A stretch of 64,000 bases of DNA, taken from the NCBI GenBank assembly GCA_903928055.1, contig CAIYPG010000068.1, forward strand, positions 79,476-143,475, read 5' to 3'. This DNA is from an uncultured beta proteobacterium (GTDB lineage: Bacteria > Pseudomonadota > Gammaproteobacteria > Burkholderiales > SG8-39). The notes below the pieces were generated by a model. That model was given only the letters and a program-made list of their open reading frames with translations. It ran no database searches and was not told the origin of the DNA. How positions within the stretch are numbered: position 1 is the stretch's first letter; each line of letters begins with the position of its first letter. Shown here piece by piece: positions 29,240-37,822 of this stretch. The translations under genes and the position numbers were made by a program.

Positions 29240-29285
29240 GCACCAACATGGGGATTTTCAGATTAAAAATGACCTAATTTGGTGC
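29240..29285 (+). promoter_or_regulatory. Candidate NtrC binding sites upstream of glnA
   Basis: GCACCAACATGGGG (29240-29253) resembles the NtrC consensus, a GCACCA half-site facing a TGGTGC-like half-site. A second half-site, TTGGTGCG, lies at 29278-29285. They are about 150-190 bases before the predicted sigma-54 start. The 342-base gap between the rhodanese gene and glnA holds no gene; it contains these sites, a GGGCAC/GTGCCC inverted repeat (29371-29390) and the promoter below. Confidence 0.4.
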
Positions 29286-29403
29286 GTAAGGGGAGGTTTT
29301 TCGGAGCCTGTGGCACAATCCTGCCCAACGCCGGTCGGGACATTGAGAGGATCTGCCTGTGCCAGCAAGGGGGCACCGGCTTAAGTGCCCAGATTGGCAT
29401 TGA

Positions 29404-29419
29404 TGGCATATTTTCTGCT
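29404..29419 (+). promoter_or_regulatory. Candidate sigma-54 promoter of glnA
   Basis: TGGCATATTTTCTGCT has the GG and GC doublets with exactly ten bases between them, as required by sigma-54, and the TGGCA core. The start would fall near 29430, giving a leader of about 79 bases to glnA. The presence of ntrBC downstream fits nitrogen control. It has not been tested. Confidence 0.5.
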
Positions 29420-29508
29420 CAATCCAATCGTTCAAAGAGATTTCAGCCTCAAATATCCGCTGTTTTCTTTCTTATCCACCAATTGCAATCGTTCTGAGGG
29501 AGTTTTTG

Positions 29509-30924
29509 ATGGCACTGACAGCCAATGACGTACTGAAAATGGTCAAGGAAAAGGAAGTCAAGTTCGTCGACTTCCGTTTCACCGATACTCGCGGCAAGGA
29601 ACAGCACGTCCAGGTGCCTGCCAAGCAGTTCACCATGGACAAGTTCGAGTCCGGCCACGCTTTCGACGGCTCCTCGATTGCCGGCTGGAAGGGCATCGAA
29701 GCCTCCGACATGCTGCTCATGCCGGATCCCGATTCCGCCCGTCTTGACCCGTTCACCGACGAAATCGTGCTGAACATCAGCTGCGACGTGCTCGAGCCGT
29801 CGGACATGAAGGGCTACGACCGCGACCCGCGTTCCCTGGCCAAGCGCGCCGAGGCTTACCTGAAATCATCCGGCATTGGCGATGTGGCCTACTTCGGTCC
29901 GGAACCCGAATTCTTCATTTTCGACGGCGTGACCTGGAACGTGGACATGTCCGGCTGCTTCGTGAAGATCAAGTCCGAAGAAGCCCCGTGGTCCAGCGGC
30001 ATCGACTACGAAGGCGGCAACATGGGCCATCGTCCGATGGTCAAGGGTGGATACTTCCCGGTTGCTCCGGTGGATCAGTTGCAGGACATCCGCAATGCGA
30101 TGTCCATCGCACTGGAATCCCAAGGCGTGGAAGTCGAGGTGTTCCACCACGAAGTGGCGGCCCCCGGCCAGTGCGAAATCGGCACGCTGTTCAACTCGCT
30201 GGTGAAGCGCGCTGACTGGACGCAGATCCTGAAATACACGGTATGGAATGTTGCGGCTGCCTATGGCAAGACGGCGACCTTCATGCCGAAACCGGTCGTG
30301 GGGGACAACGGCTCCGGCATGCATGTGCACCAGTCCGTGTGGAAAGACGGCAAGAACCTGTTTGCCGGCAATGGCTACTCCGGCCTGTCCGATATCGCGC
30401 TGTATTACATCGGTGGCGTGATCAAGCATGCCAAGGCACTGAACGCCATCACCAATCCGGGTACGAACAGCTACAAGCGTCTGGTTCCGGGCTTCGAGGC
30501 CCCGATCAACCTGGCCTACTCTGCGCGCAATCGTTCTGCATCGATCCGCATCCCGTTCGTCAACAACCCGAAGGGGCGCCGTATCGAAGTGCGCTTCCCG
30601 GATCCGACGGCCAATCCGTACCTGGCCTTCTCGGCGCTGCTGATGGCCGGTCTTGATGGCATCCAGAACAAGATCCACCCTGGCGATCCAATCGACAAGA
30701 ACCTCTATGACCTGCCTCCGTCACAGGCGAAGAAGGTGCCGAATGTCTGCTCGTCGCTGGACCAGGCGCTGGAAGCTCTGGACAAGGATCGCGCATTCCT
30801 GACCAAGGGCGGCGTGTTCTCGGACGAAATGATCGATGCCTACATCGCGCTGAAGATGGAGGAAGTGACGCGCTTCCGCATGACCACCCATCCGGTGGAG
30901 TTCGACATGTACTACAGCCTGTAA
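29509..30924 (+). CDS. glnA: Type I glutamine synthetase
   Basis: ATP-dependent ammonium assimilation into glutamine; dodecameric cytoplasmic enzyme. The ATG at 29509, behind GAGGGAG, gives 471 residues, the normal GSI-beta length. Motifs include [17 protein letters not shown], the metal-binding PEPEFFIF and the ATP site [16 protein letters not shown]. The C-terminal [12 protein letters not shown] contains the tyrosine that is adenylylated in enteric-type enzymes, so post-translational control is expected. Transcription probably uses the upstream sigma-54/NtrC region. Confidence 0.98.
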   Translation: MALTANDVLKMVKEKEVKFVDFRFTDTRGKEQHVQVPAKQFTMDKFESGHAFDGSSIAGWKGIEASDMLLMPDPDSARLDPFTDEIVLNISCDVLEPSDMKGYDRDPRSLAKRAEAYLKSSGIGDVAYFGPEPEFFIFDGVTWNVDMSGCFVKIKSEEAPWSSGIDYEGGNMGHRPMVKGGYFPVAPVDQLQDIRNAMSIALESQGVEVEVFHHEVAAPGQCEIGTLFNSLVKRADWTQILKYTVWNVAAAYGKTATFMPKPVVGDNGSGMHVHQSVWKDGKNLFAGNGYSGLSDIALYYIGGVIKHAKALNAITNPGTNSYKRLVPGFEAPINLAYSARNRSASIRIPFVNNPKGRRIEVRFPDPTANPYLAFSALLMAGLDGIQNKIHPGDPIDKNLYDLPPSQAKKVPNVCSSLDQALEALDKDRAFLTKGGVFSDEMIDAYIALKMEEVTRFRMTTHPVEFDMYYSL

Positions 30925-30968
30925 TTGCCGTTTTGCCGGGGCTTGCCCCGGCGGGCTGCAGGGCAAGG

Positions 30969-30997
30969 AAAAGGGCGGGTGAAAATCCGTCCTTTTT
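30969..30997 (+). terminator. Rho-independent terminator after glnA
   Basis: AAAAGGGCGG pairs with CCGTCCTTTT (nine pairs plus one wobble) and a T run follows. A second, GC-only hairpin (GCCGGGGC/GCCCCGGC, 30935-30952) lies just upstream. Together they should separate most glnA transcription from the genes beyond. Confidence 0.8.
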
Positions 30998-31021
30998 CAT
31001 TTGAAATCAGGGTTATGTTAG

Positions 31022-31033
31022 CCTAAGCTTAGG
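31022..31033. promoter_or_regulatory. 12-bp palindrome before the DUF4124 gene
   Basis: CCTAAGCTTAGG is a perfect palindrome 34 bases before the next start codon, inside an A+T-rich patch that would hold a promoter. It may be an operator; chance is possible at this length. Confidence 0.25.
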
Positions 31034-31067
31034 TTCACTCTGGAAATGCGGACTCGCGGATTCCCTT

Positions 31068-31568
31068 ATGAGGCTGGTACAGCACTTGGTGGCGGCAACA
31101 CTGGTGGCGGGCGCGTCGATCGCATCTGCTCAGGTGTCTTCGGGGGGGGCAACGTTTAAATGCGTGGATACCGCCGGACGCAGCACATACACCAACGTCA
31201 AGGAGGAAATGGGGGGCAAGAAGTGCACGGTCGTCAGCCGGGAGATATCGATCGTCAACCCTGGCGCTCCTTCTGCGAAGCCCGCTGCACCAGCGACCGA
31301 ATCCTCCAGGTCCGCTTCGCGCCAGGATGCCCAGGCGCAGCGCGCCCGGGATACGGATCGCCGGCGGATTCTAGAGGAGGAATTGCAGAGCGCAGACAAG
31401 CAGCTGACTACTGCCCGCCAGAAACTGGCCGAGCAGGAAGCCGTCCGGAACGGCAATGAGCGCAACTATGAGCGCGTGCTCGAGCGGCTCAAGCCCTTCC
31501 AGGACGAAGTCAGGGTTGCCGAGGAAAACGTGGTGGCCCTGAAGCGCGAGTTGTCCAACCTGCGCTGA
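31068..31568 (+). CDS. Secreted DUF4124-domain coiled-coil protein
   Basis: Protein of 166 residues with a cleavable signal peptide (AGASIASA, cut near residue 21). A DUF4124-like segment follows (ATFKCVDTAGRSTYTN) with one cysteine here and a second in GGKKCTVV. A proline/alanine-rich linker leads to a long charged helix with heptad character from about residue 80 to the end, probably a coiled coil. It lies between glnA and ntrB, an arrangement known in betaproteobacteria. The role is unknown; a periplasmic structural or sensor-linked function is only a guess. Confidence 0.8.
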   Translation: MRLVQHLVAATLVAGASIASAQVSSGGATFKCVDTAGRSTYTNVKEEMGGKKCTVVSREISIVNPGAPSAKPAAPATESSRSASRQDAQAQRARDTDRRRILEEELQSADKQLTTARQKLAEQEAVRNGNERNYERVLERLKPFQDEVRVAEENVVALKRELSNLR

Positions 31569-31643
31569 GATTTTTCTGCGGGTGCCGGCTTGGTGGCCCT
31601 TTCGGTCAGTTGTCCCCGCCGATACTGCGCCCCCTTTTTCTGA

Positions 31644-32762
31644 ATGAACCGCGATCCCATGTCCAATGCTTCCTTTGTCGGCCTAGAACTGCTTGCCACC
31701 GCCGTCGTGGTGGTGGATCGTGATCTGCGCGTGAGTTACGTCAACCCGGCGGCCGAAAGCCTGCTGGCGCTGAGTGGCCGCGCGCTGCGTGGGCAGCGCT
31801 TCAGTGAATTGTTCTCCAACGCGGACACCTTCGAGGAAAAGCTTGCCAATGCGCTGGTCGAAGAGCGCGGATTCTGGGATCAGAGTCTGAGTCTGTCGCG
31901 GGCATCCCACGAGACACTGGACCTGAACTGCATCGTCACGCCGATCGACCCGGGTGGAGATCGCCTGCTGATCGAACTGCGCCACATTGAACAGCGCCTG
32001 CGTGTGGAACGTGAAGAGCAACAGATGACCCAGCACCTCGCCAATCGCGAACTCATCCGCAATCTGGCCCATGAGATCAAGAACCCGCTGGGGGGTCTGC
32101 GCGGGTCGGCGCAATTGCTCGAGCGTGAACTCGACCGTCCCGATCTGCGTGAATATACCCAGGTGATCATCAAGGAGGCCGACCGCCTACAGGCCCTGAT
32201 GGACCGGATGCTGACGCCGCACCGGTTGCCGCATGCGGTCACCATGAACATCCACGAGGTCTGCGAACGGGTGCGCAGTCTGATTCTTGCGGAGTTTCCG
32301 CGCGGTCTGCGTGTGCTGCGCGACTACGACACCAGCATTCCGGAATTCCAGGGCGATCGCGAGCAACTGATCCAGGCGGTGCTCAATATCGTCCGCAATG
32401 CCGCACAGGCCCTGCAGGCCGCGCGTGCTGGTACCGACCCGGGCGCAAAGGACGGTGGCGAAATCCGCCTGTGCACGCGTGTTGTCCGCCAGATCACCCT
32501 GGCCAAGCGGCGCTATCACCTGGCATTAGAATTGCAAGTAGTGGACAACGGTCCCGGAATTCCGGCGGCAATACGCGACACGATTTTCTTTCCCCTGGTC
32601 TCCGGCCGTGATGGCGGCAGCGGACTGGGTTTGACGCTGGCGCAGACATTTGTCCAGCATCACCATGGCGTGATCGAGTGTTCCAGCCGGCCGGGACGGA
32701 CAACGTTCAGCATCATTTTGCCGCTCAAGGCGGTCAACGAAGCGAAGATAGGTCATTCCTGA
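31644..32762 (+). CDS. ntrB: Nitrogen regulation sensor kinase NtrB
   Basis: Cytoplasmic histidine kinase that responds to PII and controls phosphorylation of NtrC. The 372 residues comprise an N-terminal PAS domain (about 15-110), the phosphoacceptor box NLAHEIKNPLGGLRG with H143, and a HATPase domain with VLNIVRNAAQAL, VVDNGPGIP and GGSGLGLTLA. There is no membrane segment, as expected. A second possible start is the ATG at 31659; neither has a clear ribosome site. The stop overlaps the ntrC start by one base. Confidence 0.94.
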   Translation: MNRDPMSNASFVGLELLATAVVVVDRDLRVSYVNPAAESLLALSGRALRGQRFSELFSNADTFEEKLANALVEERGFWDQSLSLSRASHETLDLNCIVTPIDPGGDRLLIELRHIEQRLRVEREEQQMTQHLANRELIRNLAHEIKNPLGGLRGSAQLLERELDRPDLREYTQVIIKEADRLQALMDRMLTPHRLPHAVTMNIHEVCERVRSLILAEFPRGLRVLRDYDTSIPEFQGDREQLIQAVLNIVRNAAQALQAARAGTDPGAKDGGEIRLCTRVVRQITLAKRRYHLALELQVVDNGPGIPAAIRDTIFFPLVSGRDGGSGLGLTLAQTFVQHHHGVIECSSRPGRTTFSIILPLKAVNEAKIGHS

Positions 32763-34270
32763 TGGGCCAGACGGCTGAAGAAACAAACGGAACGCTGGGA
32801 ACGGCGGGAGCTGCGGGAATCGCAGGGGTGTTGCCCAATGCCGCCAGGCCGTTTGTTGCACAGATCAAACCGGTATGGGTGGTCGATGACGATCGCTCCA
32901 TCCGCTGGGTGTTCGAGAAGGCGCTGACGCGCGAAGGCATTCCATTCCGGACGTTCGCACTGGCACAGGATGCGCTGGAGGCGCTGGCCACCGGCTCGCC
33001 GCAGGTGCTGGTGTCCGACATCCGCATGAACGGCACCTCGGGGCTTGAGCTGCTGCAGAACGTGAAGCAGCGCTTTCCGGCGTTGCCGGTCATCATCATG
33101 ACCGCTTATTCAGACCTCGAGTCCGCAGTCGCCGCCTTCCAGGGCGGCGCGTTCGAATACCTCCCCAAACCCTTTGACGTCGACCAGGCCGTTGACCTGA
33201 TCCGCCGCGCGGTGGATGAATCCCTGCGTGAAACCGAAACCGAAGACGTCACGCTGACTTCACCGGAAATCCTCGGTCAGGCGCCTTCCATGCAGGAGGT
33301 GTTTCGCGCAATCGGCCGGCTGGCGCAATCCTCGGCCACGGTGATGATCACCGGCGAGTCGGGCAGCGGCAAGGAACTGGTGGCGCGTGCCCTGCATCGC
33401 CACAGCCCGCGCGCCGCCAAGCCCTTTGTTGCGATCAACACGGCCGCCATGCCCAAGGACCTGCTCGAGTCCGAGCTGTTCGGCCATGAGCGCGGCGCGT
33501 TCACCGGCGCGCAGGCCATGCGCCGCGGCCGTTTCGAACAGGCCGAAGGCGGCACGCTGTTCCTCGATGAAATCGGCGACATGCCCGCGGAACTGCAGAC
33601 CCGTTTGCTGCGGGTGCTGTCGGACGGAACGTTCTACCGCGTCGGCGGCCACCAGCCCATGCGCACCAACGTGCGCGTGATCGCAGCCACCCACCAGGAC
33701 CTGGATGCGCGCGTGCGCGAAGGCCTGTTCCGCGAAGATTTGTATCACCGCCTCAACGTCATCCGCCTGCGTCTGCCCAGCCTGCGCGAGCGCCGTGAGG
33801 ACATTCCACTGCTGGCCCGGCACTTCCTCGCGAAGTCGGCGCGCGATCTGGGTGTCGATCCGAAGCGCCTCTCGGACAATGCGATGACCTATCTGGCGGC
33901 ACAGGACTTCCCTGGCAATGTCCGCCAATTGGAAAACCTCTGTCACTGGTTGACCGTCATGGCGCCGATGCAGGCGATCGAAATTGGCGACCTGCCGCAG
34001 GAATTGCGGCAGCACGCGGCGGCTGCGGTCGATGCAGACTGGCTGGGTGCGCTGGGTCGTGAGGTTGACCGGGTCCTGGCACGCAACGAATCGGGCATCA
34101 TGGATGCGCTGACCCGGGACTTCGAGAAAACGCTGATCACCAAGGCCCTTTCCGCCACCGGTGGGCGGCGCATCGAGGCGGCCAAGCTGCTTGGCATCGG
34201 GCGCAACACCATCACCCGGAAGATTCAGGAACTCGGACTGGAAAAGGACTCCGGCCAGGACGAACTCTGA
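32762..34270 (+). CDS. ntrC: Nitrogen regulation response regulator NtrC
   Basis: Sigma-54-dependent activator of nitrogen genes. From the ATG at 32762 (TGATG overlap with ntrB) it has 502 residues. These are a receiver domain with VVDDDRSIRWVF and phosphoacceptor D86 (VSDIRMNG), an AAA+ domain with GESGSGKELVA (Walker A), the sigma-54 contact loop GAFTGA and GGTLFLDEIGDMP (Walker B), and a C-terminal Fis-type helix-turn-helix (KLLGIGRNTITRKIQEL). About 33 extra residues precede the receiver domain compared with typical NtrC; an internal GTG could be the true start. Confidence 0.95.
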   Translation: MGQTAEETNGTLGTAGAAGIAGVLPNAARPFVAQIKPVWVVDDDRSIRWVFEKALTREGIPFRTFALAQDALEALATGSPQVLVSDIRMNGTSGLELLQNVKQRFPALPVIIMTAYSDLESAVAAFQGGAFEYLPKPFDVDQAVDLIRRAVDESLRETETEDVTLTSPEILGQAPSMQEVFRAIGRLAQSSATVMITGESGSGKELVARALHRHSPRAAKPFVAINTAAMPKDLLESELFGHERGAFTGAQAMRRGRFEQAEGGTLFLDEIGDMPAELQTRLLRVLSDGTFYRVGGHQPMRTNVRVIAATHQDLDARVREGLFREDLYHRLNVIRLRLPSLRERREDIPLLARHFLAKSARDLGVDPKRLSDNAMTYLAAQDFPGNVRQLENLCHWLTVMAPMQAIEIGDLPQELRQHAAAAVDADWLGALGREVDRVLARNESGIMDALTRDFEKTLITKALSATGGRRIEAAKLLGIGRNTITRKIQELGLEKDSGQDEL

Positions 34271-34320
34271 GCGCATTGCCTGCAGTGCGCCGGCGCTGAT
34301 TCCGCTATCCGGGATGCTGT

Positions 34321-34349
34321 TTGTTGAGTGAGGCGGTGCCATCTAGAAT
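34321..34349 (+). promoter_or_regulatory. Candidate sigma-70 promoter of aceB
   Basis: TTGTTG (34321-34326) and TAGAAT (34344-34349) are 17 bases apart, 79 bases before the aceB start. The -10 matches five of six consensus bases, the -35 only the first three. Confidence 0.35.
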
Positions 34350-34427
34350 GACGTCCCGCAGCAATGACGCTGCGCTGTTGCGCGCGTCACGCGCTTGGTT
34401 CGCAATGCTCCCCATCAAGGAAAAATC

Positions 34428-36020
34428 ATGACCCAGAAATTTGCCGGCGGCGTTGAAATCAATGCCCCCATCAGCGCTGAGTTCCGCGAAATCCTGACCG
34501 ACGAGGCCATTGCTTTCGTCGCCAAGCTGCAGCGCACCTTCGGCCAGCGTCGCCTCGACCTGCTCGCAGCGCGCGTTGCGCGCCAGAAGGAATTCGATGC
34601 GGGCAAGCTGCCGGACTTCCTCCCGGAAACCGAATCCATTCGCGAGGGCGACTGGAAGATCGCGCCCCAGCCGAAAGACATGCTGGACCGCCGCGTTGAA
34701 ATCACCGGGCCCACCGACCGCAAGATGGTGATCAATGCGCTGAACTGTGGCGCGCTGACGTTCATGGCCGACTTCGAGGACGCAAACTGCCCGACCTGGT
34801 TCAACATGATCGATGGCCAGATCAACCTGCGCGACGCAGTGCGGCGCACGATCACGCTGGAGCAGAACGGCAAGCGTTACGCACTGAACGAGAAAACCGC
34901 GGTGCTGCTGCCGCGCCCGCGTGGCTGGCACCTTGATGAGAAGCATGTGCTGGTGGATGGCAAGCGCATGTCGGGCAGCCTGTTCGACTTCGGCCTGTTC
35001 TTCTTCCATAACACCAAAGAGCTTCTGGCGCGCGGGTCGGGACCGTATTTCTACCTGCCGAAAATGGAATCGCATCTCGAGGCGCGGCTGTGGAACGACG
35101 TGTTCAAGCTCGCGCAGGACGAATTGAAGATTCCGCAGGGCACGATCAAGGGCACGGTGCTGATCGAGACCGTGCTGGCGGCGTTCGAGATGCACGAAAT
35201 CCTGTGGGAACTGAAGGACCATTCTGCCGGCCTCAACATCGGCCGCTGGGATTACCTGTTTTCCTGCATCAAGAAGTTCCGCTCCAACAAGGATTTCGTC
35301 CTGGCCGAGCGCGGTCAGGTCACGATGCTTGCGCCCTTCATGCGCGCTTATGCGCTGACGCTGGTGAAGACCTGCCATCATCGCGGCGCGCCTGCCATGG
35401 GTGGCATGGCGGCGCAGATTCCGATCAAGAACGACCCGGCAGCGAATGAAGCGGCGATGGTGAAGGTGAGGGCGGACAAGCTGCGTGAAGTGACCGACGG
35501 CTGCGATGGCACCTGGGTCGCGCATCCGGCGCTGGTGCCGATCGCCAAGGAGATTTTCGACCAGCACATGCCCACGCCGAACCAGTACACCAAGCAGCGC
35601 CCCGACGTGAACTACACTGCCAAGGATCTGCTCAACTTCCAGCCCGAGGGCCCGATCACCGAAGCCGGTTTGCGCAACAACATCTCGGTCGGCATCCAGT
35701 ATCTGGGTGCATGGCTGGCCGGCAATGGCTGCGTGCCGGTGTTCAACCTGATGGAAGATGCCGCCACCGCGGAAATCTCGCGCTCGCAGATCTGGCAGTG
35801 GATACGCAGCGACAAGGCGAAACTCGACGATGGCCGCAAGATCACCTCCGAGCTGTTCCGTACGCTATTGGCGGAGGAACTGCCAAAGGTCAGGACGTAC
35901 CTTGGTGAAGAAGGCTGGAAAGCCGGCAGGTACGAAGACGGCGCGAGATTGTTCGATCAGATCACTACCGGCGATTACGTCGACTTCCTCACGCTGCCGG
36001 CATACGAGTTGTTTGAATAA
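34428..36020 (+). CDS. aceB: Malate synthase A
   Basis: Condenses glyoxylate with acetyl-CoA in the glyoxylate shunt. The ATG at 34428 has AAGGAAAAA upstream and gives 530 residues, the isoform A length. Conserved segments include [30 protein letters not shown] with the magnesium ligand region, and [21 protein letters not shown]. Isocitrate lyase is not in the window. The gene is monocistronic and ends at a strong terminator. Confidence 0.97.
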   Translation: MTQKFAGGVEINAPISAEFREILTDEAIAFVAKLQRTFGQRRLDLLAARVARQKEFDAGKLPDFLPETESIREGDWKIAPQPKDMLDRRVEITGPTDRKMVINALNCGALTFMADFEDANCPTWFNMIDGQINLRDAVRRTITLEQNGKRYALNEKTAVLLPRPRGWHLDEKHVLVDGKRMSGSLFDFGLFFFHNTKELLARGSGPYFYLPKMESHLEARLWNDVFKLAQDELKIPQGTIKGTVLIETVLAAFEMHEILWELKDHSAGLNIGRWDYLFSCIKKFRSNKDFVLAERGQVTMLAPFMRAYALTLVKTCHHRGAPAMGGMAAQIPIKNDPAANEAAMVKVRADKLREVTDGCDGTWVAHPALVPIAKEIFDQHMPTPNQYTKQRPDVNYTAKDLLNFQPEGPITEAGLRNNISVGIQYLGAWLAGNGCVPVFNLMEDAATAEISRSQIWQWIRSDKAKLDDGRKITSELFRTLLAEELPKVRTYLGEEGWKAGRYEDGARLFDQITTGDYVDFLTLPAYELFE

Positions 36021-36033
36021 TCAGGGCGACTGC

Positions 36034-36067
36034 AACAAAAAGGCCGGGCATGCCCGGCTTTTTTGTT
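36034..36067. terminator. Bidirectional terminator between aceB and xthA
   Basis: GCCGGGCA/TGCCCGGC forms a perfect 8-bp stem (36043-36058) flanked by an A run on the left and a T run on the right, so it can end transcription from both sides. A weaker TCGCT/AGCGA hairpin with six T follows near 36092-36116 in the A+T-rich remainder of the gap. Confidence 0.88.
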
Positions 36068-36143
36068 AATTATGATCAATTTTATTTTTAAATCGCTATT
36101 TCAAGCGAATTTTTTCGATAATTGTTATCTGACATCCATTCCG

Positions 36144-36908
36144 TCAGGGGAATTCGGCCCAGATCGGCGTGTGGTCTGACGGCCGTTCCCAGCCGCGCGG
36201 CTCGAGGTCGATCTGGCAGCGTGTGCAGCGCGCGGCCAGTTCAGGCGAAATCAGGATGTGGTCGATGCGCATCCCCATCTTGCGTTTGAATGCATTCATG
36301 CGGTAATCCCACCATGTATAGGATTTCTCGGCCTGTTCGAACAGGCGGAAGCCATCCCTCAGCTCAAGCGCGATGAGGCGCTGGAAGGCGGCGCGCTCGC
36401 GTTCGCTGACCAGCACCTGGCCGGCCCAGGCCTTGGGGTCGTGCACGTCTTCATCGGCAGGCGCAATGTTGTAGTCGCCAAGGACTGCGAGCTGCGCATG
36501 CCGCTTCAACTCATCTGCCAGCCAGCGCTCGAAGGCTTCCAGCCAGCCCAGCTTGTAGTGATACTTCTCCGAATCGACTGCCTGGCCATTCGGGATGTAG
36601 GCACAGACGATGCGCACGTCCTCCACGGTCGCGGCGATGACACGCTTCTGTTCATCGGCGAAGCCGGGAATGCCGGCCTGCACATCGGTGACAGGTTTCT
36701 TCGACAGGATTGCCACGCCGTTATAGGTCTTCTGCCCCGAGAAGGCGACCTCGTAACCTGCTGCTCGGATGTCGTCTGCCGGGAACTTCGCATCCTCGGT
36801 CTTGGTTTCCTGCAGGCAGACCACGTCCGGCTGACGCTGCTGCAGCCAGTCGAGCAGATGCGGCAGGCGCACTTTGAGGGAGTTGACGTTCCAGGTGGCG
36901 ATGATCAT
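36144..36908 (-). CDS. xthA: Exodeoxyribonuclease III
   Basis: AP endonuclease and 3'-5' exonuclease of base excision repair. The 254 residues begin IIATWNVNSLKVRLPHLLDW, with the metal-binding LQETKTEDAKFP near residue 35, GDYNIAPADEDVHDP near residue 145 and the C-terminal IDHILIS and SDHTPIWAEF. It is the last gene of folD - prlC - glutaredoxin-like - xthA on this strand, with gaps below 50 bases. All catalytic blocks are present. Confidence 0.96.
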   Translation of the reverse strand: MIIATWNVNSLKVRLPHLLDWLQQRQPDVVCLQETKTEDAKFPADDIRAAGYEVAFSGQKTYNGVAILSKKPVTDVQAGIPGFADEQKRVIAATVEDVRIVCAYIPNGQAVDSEKYHYKLGWLEAFERWLADELKRHAQLAVLGDYNIAPADEDVHDPKAWAGQVLVSERERAAFQRLIALELRDGFRLFEQAEKSYTWWDYRMNAFKRKMGMRIDHILISPELAARCTRCQIDLEPRGWERPSDHTPIWAEFP

Positions 36909-36955
36909 GGGCAGGACTGTCTCTACGTTAAACCCGGCCAGACAGCGACAGGGCT

Positions 36956-37789
36956 TCAGCGTGCTGCCGTGCCGTCTGCTGCGGGTGTGCCGGGGGCGCT
37001 GGTACGGGGAAAGCCGGCGTTGTCGAGGGAGGATTGGTAGAGCTCCGCGGCGAAGCCCCGAATGGGCGAGCCGCCAATCATCAACACCGGGACGGTTTCG
37101 CTGCCGGTGGATTTTTTCATTTCCGCAAGCCCGTCGTCGTCCTGCACCAGCACCGTCTGGAAGTTGACCCCGCGCGCGGTGAGCAGGTCATACGCACCCT
37201 GGCAGGGCGGCCCGCACAGCGGCGTGACATACAGTTTTACTGCAGGGAGATTGCGCTGAACCGTCGCCGTTGGGCGCGATGACACCGGAATGCTGGCCGG
37301 GTAACCGGCAAGGTCCAGCATTGATTTCCAATCGGCTGAATTGAACCCCGACATGGCGTCACGCCCGACCTTCAGCACGGGGACTTGCGTTTTTCCGGTA
37401 AGGTCTTTCAGCGCGGCCATGCTGGGCTCATCGCCAACCAGCACTTCCTTGTAGGGGATGCCACGCTTCGCGAGGTAGTCGCGGCCCTCCTTGCAAGGCG
37501 AGGCGCAATCCGGGGCGGTGTAGAGCGTGACCGGGAAATTATTTGCCGCGACCTGTGCGGCATACGGCAGGTTCGAGCCTTCCACCACGCTGCTACCCAG
37601 GGACTTTTGCTGCACGCTCTTGGCGGCGCCGGGGGGCGGCGGATCCTGCGAGTAGGTGACGCGGCCATTCTTGTCCACCCAGCGATAGAGTTGCTGGGCA
37701 TGGACTGCAATCGCTGATCCGGCCAGAAGCAGGGCAAGCGCGGTGACGGCGGTGCCGTTGACAATGCGGCAGGTCAGCATGCGGCGCAT
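36956..37789 (-). CDS. Exported protein with DUF4124 and two glutaredoxin-like domains
   Basis: Protein of 277 residues with an N-terminal signal or anchor segment (AVTALALLLAGSAIAVHA, cut near residue 31). A DUF4124 segment (LYRWVDKNGRVTYSQDPPPP) is followed by two glutaredoxin-like domains at about 85-165 and 180-260. Each has a cysteine pair spaced CX3C (CASPC and CGPPC) in place of the usual CX2C, and a cis-proline loop (QVPVLKVG and TVPVLMIGG). It is probably periplasmic. Redox activity is plausible but the CX3C spacing is unusual. It lies between prlC and xthA in one operon. Confidence 0.82.
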   Translation of the reverse strand: MRRMLTCRIVNGTAVTALALLLAGSAIAVHAQQLYRWVDKNGRVTYSQDPPPPGAAKSVQQKSLGSSVVEGSNLPYAAQVAANNFPVTLYTAPDCASPCKEGRDYLAKRGIPYKEVLVGDEPSMAALKDLTGKTQVPVLKVGRDAMSGFNSADWKSMLDLAGYPASIPVSSRPTATVQRNLPAVKLYVTPLCGPPCQGAYDLLTARGVNFQTVLVQDDDGLAEMKKSTGSETVPVLMIGGSPIRGFAAELYQSSLDNAGFPRTSAPGTPAADGTAAR

Positions 37790-37822
37790 GTTGATTTTCC
37801 TCTCAAGCGCGACTGAGCTTTT

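Noticed and set aside
29311..29324. TGGCACAATCCTGC as a sigma-54 promoter for glnA
   Set aside because: GG and GC are separated by nine bases rather than the strict ten; the site at 29404 has the correct spacing.
36117..36129. GATAATTGTTATC near-palindrome as a Fur or similar operator
   Set aside because: It lies between convergent gene ends, where a regulatory operator is unlikely; better explained as A+T-rich spacer.
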